From a virus, in the IMG/VR virus record IMGVR_UViG_3300028610_000987, positions 1-64,000 of that record: DNA of 64,000 nt; one strand, written 5' to 3'. The notes under the pieces are model-generated. The model was given only the letters and a program-made list of their open reading frames with translations. It had not been told where the DNA came from and searched no databases. Made by a program: the position numbers and the translations under genes. Positions 50,873 through 58,852 of the stretch are shown piece by piece (position 1 is the stretch's first letter; the number at the start of each line of letters is the position of its first letter).

Positions 50873-51382
50873 TTAGGCTGCAATAGACCTTTTCCATCCA
50901 CGGGCCGCACCACGATTACGATTTCTGGCACGCAGACTTTTTTTCTCGACAGCTTTCTTCTCAGCTACCACCATCGGATCACGATTGGCATCAGACACCT
51001 CTACACGAGACGCCAAACTCCATTTACTACCATCAACCCTCCGCGCCCTTCTATTAGTCGATGCTCTCGCCGACTTGTTCCGAACCAACGTGTGCCTCTT
51101 CTTCTTGAATTGTTCGTCTAGTCCGATTTCCATCTTGACTTCGTCGACCTGCCCTTTACGTCTTGTCGAGAACCCCATGGTTCCATCGCCGCATTTGACC
51201 TTTTGCCACAAAGGTCCGCTGAATTTCTTGCCGCCCCTGACCGACACACAATACTCGGACCGAGCGAACAGATTGTCTTCCGCCCACTGGCGAGAGTCAC
51301 CCTCAAGTCGATTGAATCCATACCCTTCCGCTCCAGTTTTGTTTGGTTTCTTTTGGTCTTTGCAACATGAACAAGGTTTCAT
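50873..51382 (-). CDS. basic protein with CSCC start
   Basis: 169 residues, more than 20 percent Arg/Lys, C-terminus almost all basic. MKPCSCCKDQKKPNKTGAEGYG start; a Trp-containing middle. ATG after AAGGAA. Possibly nucleic-acid-binding. Confidence 0.65.
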   Translation of the reverse strand: MKPCSCCKDQKKPNKTGAEGYGFNRLEGDSRQWAEDNLFARSEYCVSVRGGKKFSGPLWQKVKCGDGTMGFSTRRKGQVDEVKMEIGLDEQFKKKRHTLVRNKSARASTNRRARRVDGSKWSLASRVEVSDANRDPMVVAEKKAVEKKSLRARNRNRGAARGWKRSIAA

Positions 51383-51393
51383 GATCAAATTCC

Positions 51394-51606
51394 TTACAGA
51401 GGTTTCACAACAACCCACCACGTATCATCTTCTTTGACCCAAGCTTGTGCTACCAACTTTTGTTCTTCGAAGAAGTTCCACACACCTTGGAATCTTAACC
51501 TTGTGGTTTCTGGGTACCTTCTCGCAATGACGTTCTGGACATTATCGAAACCGACGATACACCCAGTGTCACCACTCATCGGAGTGAAATCTTTTGTCTC
51601 ACACAT
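51394..51606 (-). CDS. small protein, paralogue of 42560-42787
   Basis: 70 residues: VIARRYPE...GVWNFFEEQKLVAQAWV...WWVVVK repeats the frame of the earlier gene. Unknown. Confidence 0.6.
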   Translation of the reverse strand: MCETKDFTPMSGDTGCIVGFDNVQNVIARRYPETTRLRFQGVWNFFEEQKLVAQAWVKEDDTWWVVVKPL

Positions 51607-51615
51607 GGCAACTTT

Positions 51616-51792
51616 CTACTCCAGCAGGCGACGACGGAATTGTTCCCACCTGGCGTATGTGGTGGTACATCCCATAATGGCACCAGATACCCACATACTC
51701 GTGTCTCCCAGAAAATTGCAGATAACCAAGTGGAGTACCACTAGGCACGCCATTCAAAGTGTTAGATCAATGATGAGAAGAATCGTTTTCAT
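51616..51792 (-). pseudogene. small membrane-protein frame split by an in-frame TGA
   Basis: GGAG, then MKTILLIIDLTL, TGA, immediately ATG and 45 more codons in the same frame (MACLVVLHLVICNFLG span). Either a broken 58-codon gene, a readthrough site, or an opening 12-codon leader coupled to a second start at 51753. Confidence 0.45.
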
Positions 51793-51804
51793 TTTTTCAC
51801 TCCG

Positions 51805-52191
51805 CTATTTGCCTAGAAGATGTACCGCCTCGTGGTAAGACATTCCTGCTCGCATCAAATCGTTGTGATTCAATCCTTCGATGTCGATCAGCACACCAAG
51901 AACGGCTGTCCCGGCAAAGTCCATGACCTTGGCGTTCCCAACTCTGTCTGGGAATTGCGACTGCATGAATTCGACCACCTCGTCATTTGCTCGAACCCGA
52001 ACTTGTTTTACTTCTTTCTTTTCCACCACCTTGACAGCCGCGATGAAGTCTGAGTCGAAGTCTATGGACAGTGTTGTCTTATGAGACATCGCTTGAACCA
52101 TAGTGAAATTCTCATAAGCCCTGATCGTGAGAGTTTCACCATTCTCTTGTGCGATCGTAGCCGTATCACCCGGTTTCAGTTCGTAGTTCAT
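51805..52191 (-). CDS. hypothetical protein, LKPGDT start
   Basis: 128 residues. The start ELKPGDTATIAQENGETLTI echoes the KPGD starts of four neighbours. Unknown. Confidence 0.65.
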   Translation of the reverse strand: MNYELKPGDTATIAQENGETLTIRAYENFTMVQAMSHKTTLSIDFDSDFIAAVKVVEKKEVKQVRVRANDEVVEFMQSQFPDRVGNAKVMDFAGTAVLGVLIDIEGLNHNDLMRAGMSYHEAVHLLGK

Positions 52192-52487
52192 GTGAAGTAA
52201 CCTCTCAGAAGTGCATCCCGTTTTTGTCTTAGAGACTTCTCCAAATCCATAGGAGTATCGTTTACGATACTCGGAGTTGAAACGCCTTTACCCTTGCGCT
52301 TCACTATCTTGTAATATTCTCTTGTCCAGTATGACAGACAACCATTTGAGTTTTTATGCCACGCACATCCTGGTGGATTATGCTTTGCATTATCTGGGCA
52401 TTCTACCACCACATACTGACGACCAGTCGAGTATTCCGAATGTGTGATTTCGATGGTATCTCCAGGCTGAGCATACTCGGTATTCAT
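52188..52487 (-). CDS. PGDTI-family protein, copy 1
   Basis: 99 residues; YAQPGDTIEITHSEY, RQYVVVECP, PGCAWH, YYKIVKR and a LRQKRDALLRGYFT end define a family with copies at 52906 and 57380. Start chosen by analogy with the paralogues; an ATG nine codons earlier also has a ribosome site. Confidence 0.65.
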   Translation of the reverse strand: MNTEYAQPGDTIEITHSEYSTGRQYVVVECPDNAKHNPPGCAWHKNSNGCLSYWTREYYKIVKRKGKGVSTPSIVNDTPMDLEKSLRQKRDALLRGYFT

Positions 52488-52524
52488 GTTGCCTGGATTG
52501 GCTTGTCTATTCATCTCAGACCTT

Positions 52525-52605
52525 TCAAAGAGATGTCACGATCGTGATAAAGACAGCCAAAAGAAACATGACAATCAGACACGTTCTCAACGACGGGTTA
52601 TACAT
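52525..52605 (-). CDS. 26-residue membrane peptide
   Basis: MYNPSLRTCLIVMFLLAVFI with a membrane span to the end; AGAGG eight bases upstream. Phage-sized toxin-like or regulatory peptide; function unknown. Confidence 0.5.
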   Translation of the reverse strand: MYNPSLRTCLIVMFLLAVFITIVTSL

Positions 52606-52616
52606 GGTATTACCTC

Positions 52617-52709
52617 TCAGATTTTCTGGCACACACGAAGCGTGAACAGGAGGAAGAAGACGATTGCAGTAGCCACCAACGCGATGTAGATTATTACGCC
52701 TCGCAACAT
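52617..52709 (-). CDS. 30-residue membrane peptide
   Basis: MLRGVIIYIALVATAIVFFL is a span, then RVCQKI. AAGGG lies eight bases before the ATG. Adjacent to a second such peptide at 52525. Confidence 0.5.
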   Translation of the reverse strand: MLRGVIIYIALVATAIVFFLLFTLRVCQKI

Positions 52710-52714
52710 CTGTT

Positions 52715-52894
52715 TTACCCTTTTTCAGCCCTGACACGCATTGAGAAACTTGCTGGTCTGTCTATATCAAGACGCGAATCAGCACTGGCTGAAGTAATTA
52801 TCAGTTCGTTTTCGCCGACAGACATCACGATGAGTTGTCCATTACTTTGTTCAAGCCTTAGTATGTCCCCAGGTTTCACTGTTATCGTCGACAT
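52715..52894 (-). CDS. small protein, VKPGD start
   Basis: 59 residues: ITVKPGDILRLEQSNGQLIVM, strands suggesting a small barrel. GGGAG precedes the ATG. Confidence 0.6.
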   Translation of the reverse strand: MSTITVKPGDILRLEQSNGQLIVMSVGENELIITSASADSRLDIDRPASFSMRVRAEKG

Positions 52895-52905
52895 TTCATT
52901 CTCCC

Positions 52906-53214
52906 TTAGAAACCGAAAGCGTGCCTCAAGTTATTGTCTCTTTGTTTTTTCAGAGAAGCGTCCACGTCTAACTCTAAATCCACACCTACCACGCGATGGA
53001 CTTTTCCAGCACGCTCCACAACTGTGTAGTTCTTTGGTCTGAGAAAAAACGCATGTCCGGAACTTGATCTAAACCAAGCACACCCAGGTTCGTCGTCGGC
53101 GATGCCTACCTGATCTGCTGGGCGATCAATGACCAACATGCGACTAACTTTGCTCGCATTCGTATTCCGAGACACGATCGTATCCCCAGGTTTCGCGTAG
53201 GCGATATCGGACAT
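52906..53214 (-). CDS. PGDTI-family protein, copy 2
   Basis: 102 residues: YAKPGDTIVSRN, DEPGCAWF, NYTVVERAGK and LKKQRDNNLRHAF. Same layout as copies 1 and 3. GGAGG before the ATG. Confidence 0.65.
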   Translation of the reverse strand: MSDIAYAKPGDTIVSRNTNASKVSRMLVIDRPADQVGIADDEPGCAWFRSSSGHAFFLRPKNYTVVERAGKVHRVVGVDLELDVDASLKKQRDNNLRHAFGF

Positions 53215-53235
53215 TTGACCCTCCTTCCACACCAC

Positions 53236-54312
53236 ACAGTACAGCGAGACATCCCCGACAGTAACACACGGTTACGCCTTAGAGGCAATGACTCATGTGC
53301 GCCAGGGACATCTCGCCATACTATCGTATTACACGACAGCATAACGAGCGTTTAATTTTAGCCGTTTCTATGCATTTCGGGCTTACCAATAGGCTCCCGA
53401 CATGCCAATACGACGCAGGCCACCTCTGCTCGCTCTTTGATTGCTCACAACAATGGAGTTATCCCCACCGATTCTCCCATCCCTACTCATCGCCATGCAC
53501 TACTCTGCACGTTACCCGAGTCTATCCTGTACATCAAGGAATCCCCACCAATTCCTGCACAAACGAAGCGGCTAAGCCATCTCGTTTTCCCGTTCACTGG
53601 CTTCATGCGCTGTGTGAACGCTCTCCTGTTTTCAACTGGAAGACCAACACGGCTCGAACCTTTCTCACAGTTCTTTATTGGCTCTCCATTAAAAGTACGG
53701 GAACCCCCACCTGTTCCTGCAATGACGGTGGTAGCCAATCGGCTACCAGTCGTCTCCTGCGCCACTAGGAGCCATACCATAAAGACTCCATGACTCTGAC
53801 ACAACCCACAATCTTAAAAGTGCCTACCCCCACCAGTGACACCTGACAATCCCGTGGATTGCCATAATCCCTTCCCCAACTTGTTATCATCGGGGACTCC
53901 AGGCGAGTATCAATATCGCAATTGCCTTTTTCGTCTCGCCACGGCAATGACGACTCGCGAACGAGCCTAAGCCTAATTGAATCAGCTAGCTTCCAGACAT
54001 CAGCTACGATGCCTAATCACTCGACCGCTCTACCACACATATGACTAGCCACCCCCTGACTAGCCTGGGACGAAATAACCCCGGCCTTTCACCGCACAAT
54101 CGTCCGCCTGGTGCGACCGCCGCCACACCACCTACATGCCGACTGGCCTTCATGTTGGGTTAAGGTAACCGGGTTTTCACCCGACACGCGGGGGGTTTAC
54201 ACCCCCTAATCGCCCAAATCAGACTCTCCGACACACGGGCCAACGCTAATCAATCTACGGATTGATCTCATCTCAGGAACGTATCACCTGAAAACGCTTA
54301 GCCCTGATATAC
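53236..54312. other. 1.1 kb non-coding stretch full of hairpins
   Basis: No supported gene. Many short perfect stems: GTAAC-ACACG-GTTAC (53261), CGTTCAC/GTGAACG (53591-53620), and three hairpins packed in 53700-53771, CTCG-CGAA-CGAG (53954), CGGGT-TTTC-ACCCG (54170), GGGGG/CCCCC (54191). Reads like a block of small structured RNAs; see findings. Confidence 0.55.
53245..53315. ncRNA. structured RNA candidate C
   Basis: CGAGA/TCTCG plus TCCC/GGGA closing helix, hairpins GTAAC-ACACG-GTTAC and GCCT-TAG-AGGC inside. 71 bases, tRNA-sized. Confidence 0.35.
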
Positions 54313-54483
54313 CTACGGAACCAACCAACCTTGACACCAACTGAAGCAGATCGCCGACCCCACGACCAAAAACAAGGGAATTGCTCCGACTCGATGTCCT
54401 CTCGCGATGTTGATGGCCATCGCCAATCCCCAGACGCCGAAAACAAACATACACAGAAGCTTCAGACTGAAAATCGTGAACAT
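54313..54483 (-). CDS. membrane protein
   Basis: 56 residues, two spans (LKLLCMFVFGVWGLAMAI; GAIPLFLVVGSAICF). AAAGGA before the ATG. Confidence 0.6.
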   Translation of the reverse strand: MFTIFSLKLLCMFVFGVWGLAMAINIARGHRVGAIPLFLVVGSAICFSWCQGWLVP

Positions 54484-54496
54484 CTTTCTTTTCCTT

Positions 54497-54742
54497 TCAA
54501 GACAACGAAGATTGTTTCGGGTCAACCCCGACTTCTTGGTGCTTGTGACGAATGAAGTGAACGACAGGTACCGCTGTCGCATCGAAGATTTGGACATTTG
54601 GCCCGACGAGCAAGCGTAGGTTGTGGAAGAATATCTCTTGTGATTGCTGGTCTACGAAATCCTCTACAAGAAATTCAACCTCGGTGCCCTCTGACCAATC
54701 CTGATCAGGTCTGTCCAACAACAAAAGCTTGACTTTTCTCAT
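54497..54742 (-). CDS. hypothetical protein
   Basis: 81 residues (MRKVKLLLLDRPDQDW start), beta-rich. GGGAG before the ATG. Unknown. Confidence 0.6.
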   Translation of the reverse strand: MRKVKLLLLDRPDQDWSEGTEVEFLVEDFVDQQSQEIFFHNLRLLVGPNVQIFDATAVPVVHFIRHKHQEVGVDPKQSSLS

Positions 54743-54743
54743 C

Positions 54744-54875
54744 TCACTCCCTCTGTTTTTTGATACCCGTACAGACGGGACATCTCTTTGAGGGATTATG
54801 ACCGTGGTGGGGACACCATCCCGCAAGTATCCACAAAGGGATATTCCATCCTGCCCACTTCAACTGTTTCCACAT
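54744..54875 (-). CDS. 43-residue zinc-binding protein
   Basis: Trp-rich start (MWKQLKWAGWNIPLW) and CPHHGHN...CPVC, a short zinc knuckle. AAGGGG before the ATG. Confidence 0.55.
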   Translation of the reverse strand: MWKQLKWAGWNIPLWILAGWCPHHGHNPSKRCPVCTGIKKQRE

Positions 54876-54885
54876 TTCGGACCCC

Positions 54886-55080
54886 TTAGTCTTCGTGTAT
54901 GCGAATCCCAAGTAGACGGGCCAATCTGCGCCTGTTGCCTCGGACCCAAATCCCGAGAAACTCCTTACTCGACGGAGTCAGACGGAACTTATTGACATGT
55001 CCTAACGTGGCCACTCCGTCCTCGTTGACGTACACCCTAACATTGAACGATTCAATCTGTTGCTTTTTCTTTCTCGGCAT
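54886..55080 (-). CDS. hypothetical basic protein
   Basis: 64 residues (MPRKKKQQIESFNVRV start), Arg-rich. Unknown. Confidence 0.55.
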   Translation of the reverse strand: MPRKKKQQIESFNVRVYVNEDGVATLGHVNKFRLTPSSKEFLGIWVRGNRRRLARLLGIRIHED

Positions 55081-55219
55081 TTTTCCAGACCTTTCCACAA
55101 ATGGTGCAGCCGAGCCACTCTCCACCTCTCGGATCGGCTACCACCTGAGAGTATTTACATCGTGGGCACTTCGCGCCCTTGACCTTACACCTCGTTACGA
55201 ACTTCACCCTTTTCGACAT
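55052..55219 (-). CDS. zinc-ribbon protein
   Basis: 55 residues: CPRCKYSQV...CTICGKVW. ATG shares bases with the upstream stop (TAATG). Confidence 0.65.
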   Translation of the reverse strand: MSKRVKFVTRCKVKGAKCPRCKYSQVVADPRGGEWLGCTICGKVWKNAEKEKATD

Positions 55220-55311
55220 TACCCTATCACCCCCGAGTTGATCCCGATGATGATCAAGAATGAGATAAAAGCAATGACCAGACATGCCGCCATAGTCGTT
55301 TGTTTGTCCAT
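55219..55311 (-). CDS. 30-residue membrane peptide
   Basis: MDKQTTMAACLVIAFISFLI plus a short end; one span. TAATG junction with the next gene supports it. Confidence 0.55.
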   Translation of the reverse strand: MDKQTTMAACLVIAFISFLIIIGINSGVIG

Positions 55312-55316
55312 GTTTT

Positions 55317-55535
55317 TCACCTACCCCTTAAAGCACCAGCCAACCGCCCTGACCTGTCCTTGATGAACGTGTGCCCTATCCAGACACCCCCCATTGGTTT
55401 TCTGATTGGAACGAACCGTTCCGTCTTTCGCTCCCCACACCCAAAGTCAATCACCCATATACGCCCACACTCGATGCAGTACTCAGCCATGAATTCGTCA
55501 TGGACCGGTCTCCGTTTGTTGCATTTGCACATCAT
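55317..55535 (-). CDS. zinc-binding protein
   Basis: 72 residues; CKCNKRR...YCIECGRIW then a Gly/Arg-rich tail. Unknown. Confidence 0.6.
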   Translation of the reverse strand: MMCKCNKRRPVHDEFMAEYCIECGRIWVIDFGCGERKTERFVPIRKPMGGVWIGHTFIKDRSGRLAGALRGR

Positions 55536-55858
55536 TCGACCCTCGTCAGTTGTTCCACTCTGAGCTTACTTATTTCCGTCACGCTCATCTCGGTTTTGAC
55601 CACAACAAGACGCGCAATTTGTTTCGGAGTAGTGAAATTGTTTCTCGTCCTATACGCTTCGATGATCGCGCCGCTGAGGAACCATTCACCAGCGAGAGGC
55701 GGTCGGAATTCACCAGCCTTCACGCATACGATGCCAATTTCCCCAGGCGTGAATGGACAGGCTATTGCCTTGTTGATATTGAAGTCACCATTGATACCTA
55801 GAGCCTGTATGTCCTCGAAAGTCGGACGGTCATTCAACGGATAGCATCGACCTTTCAT
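55532..55858 (-). CDS. hypothetical protein
   Basis: 108 residues (MKGRCYPLNDRPTFEDI start); ends in a helix. ATGA overlap with the next gene. Unknown. Confidence 0.6.
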   Translation of the reverse strand: MKGRCYPLNDRPTFEDIQALGINGDFNINKAIACPFTPGEIGIVCVKAGEFRPPLAGEWFLSGAIIEAYRTRNNFTTPKQIARLVVVKTEMSVTEISKLRVEQLTRVE

Positions 55859-55897
55859 TCTGTGCCTCCTATTGGTATGTCGTGTCCCTTCGTTCTA

Positions 55898-56170
55898 TTA
55901 GTTCGGTTTGAACACCCCTTTACAACAACCACAAGCCAAACAACTTTGTCCGATCACCTTTTCCGACCCGTGACGACCGCAATTACCGCACTTTGAACCA
56001 CAACTCAAGTTCAGACGAATTGTTCCAGCCCCTGCCCTATCGAGTAGTTGTTCCAATTGACTACGGACCAAAGCTATATCGGACAGCATATACGCTATCT
56101 CGATATCGTTTGGGTATTGTTCGAGTAGTTTCCGAGTCCGAACTTCGACCATTTCTAGAGTCGCACTCAT
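55898..56170 (-). CDS. zinc-binding protein
   Basis: 90 residues: helical start, then CGSKCGNCGRHG...CLACGCCKG. Unknown. Confidence 0.65.
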   Translation of the reverse strand: MSATLEMVEVRTRKLLEQYPNDIEIAYMLSDIALVRSQLEQLLDRAGAGTIRLNLSCGSKCGNCGRHGSEKVIGQSCLACGCCKGVFKPN

Positions 56171-56250
56171 CTTTTACACCCTCCGTTTGCTTTCCACATA
56201 AAGAAGGCAGAAAGCAACATACAACAGATAGTCTATTTCTCATACGACAT
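56167..56250 (-). pseudogene. paralogue of the 56419 peptide with an internal TAG
   Basis: MSYEK, TAG, then TICCMLLSAFFMWKANGGCKR. The intact copy at 56419-56505 has TGG (Trp) at the TAG codon. A nonsense mutation, or a suppressible stop. Its TGA overlaps the start of 55898-56170. Confidence 0.5.
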
Positions 56251-56269
56251 TTCGTATCACCGTTTCTTT

Positions 56270-56422
56270 TCACGTCACCGCACAGTATGCCAGAATGATC
56301 AGACAGACCACGATTATCGGCCACATGAGAATCCGCAGTGCAATACAACAGGCAACGAATGCCGCAAAACAACATGCCCCTAGAGCCACGGCTACTGTGA
56401 AGAATGTTTCTAAGAATTTCAT
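56270..56422 (-). CDS. membrane protein, Cys-rich
   Basis: 50 residues, nearly all hydrophobic (FFTVAVALGACCFAAFVACC, then WPIIVVCLIILAY). GGAG seven bases before the ATG. Confidence 0.6.
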   Translation of the reverse strand: MKFLETFFTVAVALGACCFAAFVACCIALRILMWPIIVVCLIILAYCAVT

Positions 56423-56505
56423 TTTCGTCTCCATCCTCCGTTCGCTTTCCACATGAAAAACGCCGAAAGTATTAAACAACATATGGTCCATTCTTCGTAT
56501 GACAC
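56419..56505 (-). CDS. 28-residue membrane peptide, GTG start
   Basis: MSYEEWTICCLILSAFFMWK then NGGWRRK. AAGGAG lies seven bases before the GTG; ATGA overlap downstream. Has a mutated second copy at 56167. Confidence 0.55.
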   Translation of the reverse strand: MSYEEWTICCLILSAFFMWKANGGWRRK

Positions 56506-56514
56506 TTTGTCTCC

Positions 56515-56670
56515 TTACGGCAATATGATATCCAGCGCTGCCATCACCTCTCCGAACCCGCCTGAGAAACCCAGTGCAACCATTCCGCATCCGGGACACT
56601 TGACGATGTTCGGCGGTGTGAAGTTTTCCTCGGTCGAGAACGTTGTCTGACATCCAGGACATGTTTCCAT
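56515..56670 (-). CDS. zinc-ribbon protein
   Basis: 51 residues with CPGCQTTF and KCPGCGMV. GGAG nine bases before the ATG. Confidence 0.65.
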   Translation of the reverse strand: METCPGCQTTFSTEENFTPPNIVKCPGCGMVALGFSGGFGEVMAALDIILP

Positions 56671-56684
56671 TCGTGTCCACTCCT

Positions 56685-56906
56685 TTACACTACGTCGTCA
56701 AGTTCCATTTCCTCGATCAGCTTAGCGGATTGCATGATCAACACCTTGACTCCGGTAAGTACCCCAGCGATCAGCATGGCAGCTTCTTTTTTTGCTGCAT
56801 CTTCGTCGTCGATCACAGGTTTTTCCCCGCTACGATCCAACAACGCCTTGATTACCGGGTTGATGAACTCATTGTGACCTTCCAACAGTTGCTTTATCGC
56901 ACTCAT
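56685..56906 (-). CDS. hypothetical helical protein
   Basis: 73 residues, helical, acidic end. Unknown. Confidence 0.6.
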   Translation of the reverse strand: MSAIKQLLEGHNEFINPVIKALLDRSGEKPVIDDEDAAKKEAAMLIAGVLTGVKVLIMQSAKLIEEMELDDVV

Positions 56907-56909
56907 TTC

Positions 56910-57089
56910 TTACCTCCATCCGGGAGACAACGCTACTGGGTCAATCACTTGACTGATAACATCGCCGCTCAGGAAATAGATTCGAGATGTCTCATACGAT
57001 TCACGCACCGCTAACACACGAGTACCGTGTAAATTATGGTACGGTTGGAGTTTTGATGGCTGATTGATCCACATACGTTCTACGGTCAT
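56910..57089 (-). CDS. hypothetical protein
   Basis: 59 residues (MTVERMWINQPSKLQPYHNL start); GAGG before the ATG; ends ATGA-overlapped with the upstream gene. Confidence 0.6.
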   Translation of the reverse strand: MTVERMWINQPSKLQPYHNLHGTRVLAVRESYETSRIYFLSGDVISQVIDPVALSPGWR

Positions 57090-57343
57090 TTTTCACCTCG
57101 AAGCACATTTGCCACATCTTCCTTACACTGAGTATAGCCTTCGTCGTATATGTCTGTCATGTTGCTACACGGTGGGTCTCTTTTCTCACCCAGCCCCTCG
57201 ACTACTGCAATCGCGCCATCCTTGATACCCTCGATATGGCCAAGCAGAAGACGAATACACGCCATCAGACGTGCCTCGTGTGGTGTTGATCCACGTTCAT
57301 TGCTGAGACGAGACAGTTTCTTTGCCATTGTCCATGTCTTCAT
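57086..57343 (-). CDS. hypothetical helical protein
   Basis: 85 residues; start uncertain (57343 or 57328). A competing 27-codon frame begins at 57380 sharing the upstream TAA. Unknown. Confidence 0.55.
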   Translation of the reverse strand: MKTWTMAKKLSRLSNERGSTPHEARLMACIRLLLGHIEGIKDGAIAVVEGLGEKRDPPCSNMTDIYDEGYTQCKEDVANVLRGEK

Positions 57344-57379
57344 CGGTCATTATCCGATAGTCGTCTGCATGAGTCAACA

Positions 57380-57673
57380 TTATGTGAATACCCTCCTCAA
57401 GTTGTCGTTCAATTGACGCTTCAGAGACTTGTCAACGCCCTCTCCCGTTGTCGTCTGGCCATTGCCTCTCGCCACGATTTTGTAGTTACCGGCAAAGAGA
57501 TAGGACGGTGATTTGCCCTTTTCTGCAATAACCCAAGCATTTCCTGGATTGTCACAAGACGTACCCTTGTACGATTCTGGACATTCCACGACTATGTATC
57601 GCCTGCCTTTCCAGTCATCATAATCCCACGTAATCTCGATCGTATCCCCTGGCTTGGCATAGTCATCTGACAT
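57380..57673 (-). CDS. PGDTI-family protein, copy 3
   Basis: 97 residues: YAKPGDTIEITWDYDDW, RRYIVVECP, PGNAWV, NYKIVARG and LKRQLNDNLRRVFT. Closest to copy 1. Confidence 0.65.
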   Translation of the reverse strand: MSDDYAKPGDTIEITWDYDDWKGRRYIVVECPESYKGTSCDNPGNAWVIAEKGKSPSYLFAGNYKIVARGNGQTTTGEGVDKSLKRQLNDNLRRVFT

Positions 57674-57688
57674 TTCGTGTACCTTCTT

Positions 57689-57919
57689 TCACGCTGGTCC
57701 TTGGTATTCCAACATGACCTGAATCAATCGACCGACGAAACCAATGCTGAATGAGTAGTCAGGGTGTGTGTTAATGCTCCATGTGCCAACACTTTCAAAT
57801 CGATGTAGAGTTCCAATGACTTCATCTCGCGAGATGATGTCGTACTCGATCACTTTCCCTTTACCGTTACTGACTGCGGCCCTCAGAGACGGTACACCAC
57901 TGTCCACAAGTATCTTCAT
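57689..57919 (-). CDS. hypothetical protein
   Basis: 76 residues, beta-rich, starts MKILVDSGVPSLRAAVSN. Unknown. Confidence 0.6.
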   Translation of the reverse strand: MKILVDSGVPSLRAAVSNGKGKVIEYDIISRDEVIGTLHRFESVGTWSINTHPDYSFSIGFVGRLIQVMLEYQGPA

Positions 57920-58059
57920 TTTCCCCCTCCACGTATTTCTGTTCCCAGAGTTTTGAGTCGATAATAGACAGTACTCAAGGAGACGTTTGATTGTTCGGCG
58001 ATTTTCTTGGCAGACATTCCTCCCTCATAACAATTTCTGGTCGCCATGAGAGTACACAT
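57916..58059 (-). CDS. small helix-turn-helix protein
   Basis: 47 residues; SAKKIAEQSNVSLSTVYYRLK is a resolvase/IS-type helix-turn-helix. The start is uncertain (58059 or an ATG five codons later). A DNA-binding regulator is likely. Confidence 0.6.
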   Translation of the reverse strand: MCTLMATRNCYEGGMSAKKIAEQSNVSLSTVYYRLKTLGTEIRGGGK

Positions 58060-58073
58060 TCTATGCCAAGTCA

Positions 58074-58289
58074 CTATGCTTTCTCCAAACCGAGCCGATT
58101 GATCAACAGCGACCAAGTCTCGGAGATATCCAGAAGACTAAACCCGCCACGATCTTTGACTCCAACGATCTGCCACTCACAAAGAGTTTCGCAAAAACAC
58201 AGGAACCCCATCAATCTTGAGTCTTTGTATATCGAATAAGTGATGACAAACCCGCGATGGCAAGTACCTGGCTTGAGAGAAATGTCCAT
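58074..58289 (-). CDS. hypothetical protein
   Basis: 71 residues with four Cys and alternating strands. Unknown. Confidence 0.55.
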   Translation of the reverse strand: MDISLKPGTCHRGFVITYSIYKDSRLMGFLCFCETLCEWQIVGVKDRGGFSLLDISETWSLLINRLGLEKA

Positions 58290-58290
58290 C

Positions 58291-58521
58291 TTACCCTACC
58301 TTTCGCGCCATCCCACACTTTCGGACGAATCCAAGTAAACCCCATCTTATCGGGACTCTGGCTTTTGCCGCGTGCAGACAGATAGACAGAACAGTGAACA
58401 CATGTATCGCCTGCTCATCCCCGGTAGGATTCGTGGACACTTCTTTTAAGTCATGCCACGCTTTGTTGTATCGCCTACAGAGATTCAGATATGCACGTTT
58501 ATCTGACTTCTTGTACCTCAC
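58291..58521 (-). CDS. hypothetical helical protein
   Basis: 76 residues, basic ends. Unknown. Confidence 0.55.
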   Translation of the reverse strand: MRYKKSDKRAYLNLCRRYNKAWHDLKEVSTNPTGDEQAIHVFTVLSICLHAAKARVPIRWGLLGFVRKCGMARKVG

Positions 58522-58733
58522 TACAGTTCGCCCACTTGTCTGGCCGTTTCGTCTATGAAATCCTGGCTTAGGCAGAATTTTCCCAGTGTGGAGAAATGGA
58601 GTCTGCCTGATACACTGTATATTTCACAAACGACTGTGACTACATCCCTGGTCGTGTGGACCGTATAATCAGGTCCAGTTTCGTCGTCACAAACCACCAC
58701 TACGGGAGTACAATTGCTATTCACAAAGATCAT
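58521..58733 (-). CDS. hypothetical protein
   Basis: 70 residues from the ATG after GGAGG (MIFVNSNCTPVVVVCDD). Unknown. Confidence 0.6.
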   Translation of the reverse strand: MIFVNSNCTPVVVVCDDETGPDYTVHTTRDVVTVVCEIYSVSGRLHFSTLGKFCLSQDFIDETARQVGEL

Positions 58734-58852
58734 TTCGCCACCTCCGAATTTGCCAGAATCCACATGATTTCGTTCGCAGATAACCCCTCGTTTTCCAAAT
58801 CGCCCCGAGTCAATCCCGTTAGGTCGATCTCCACCGCACTTGAATTAGTCAA
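58730..58852 (-). CDS. small helical protein, TTG start
   Basis: 40 residues. The TTG start lies across the upstream stop and the TGA overlaps the next ATG (ATGA). A GTG six codons in is an alternative. Confidence 0.45.
   Translation of the reverse strand: MTNSSAVEIDLTGLTRGDLENEGLSANEIMWILANSEVAK

Noticed and set aside
53487-53804. 105-codon minus-strand protein with GTGGGS
   Set aside because: Overlaps the block of perfect hairpins; no ribosome site; composition unlike neighbours.
54120-54245. tRNA-Tyr-like segment with GTGTAAA loop
   Set aside because: The loop fits GTA but there is no canonical T arm; the second hairpin has a GAAA-type loop instead.
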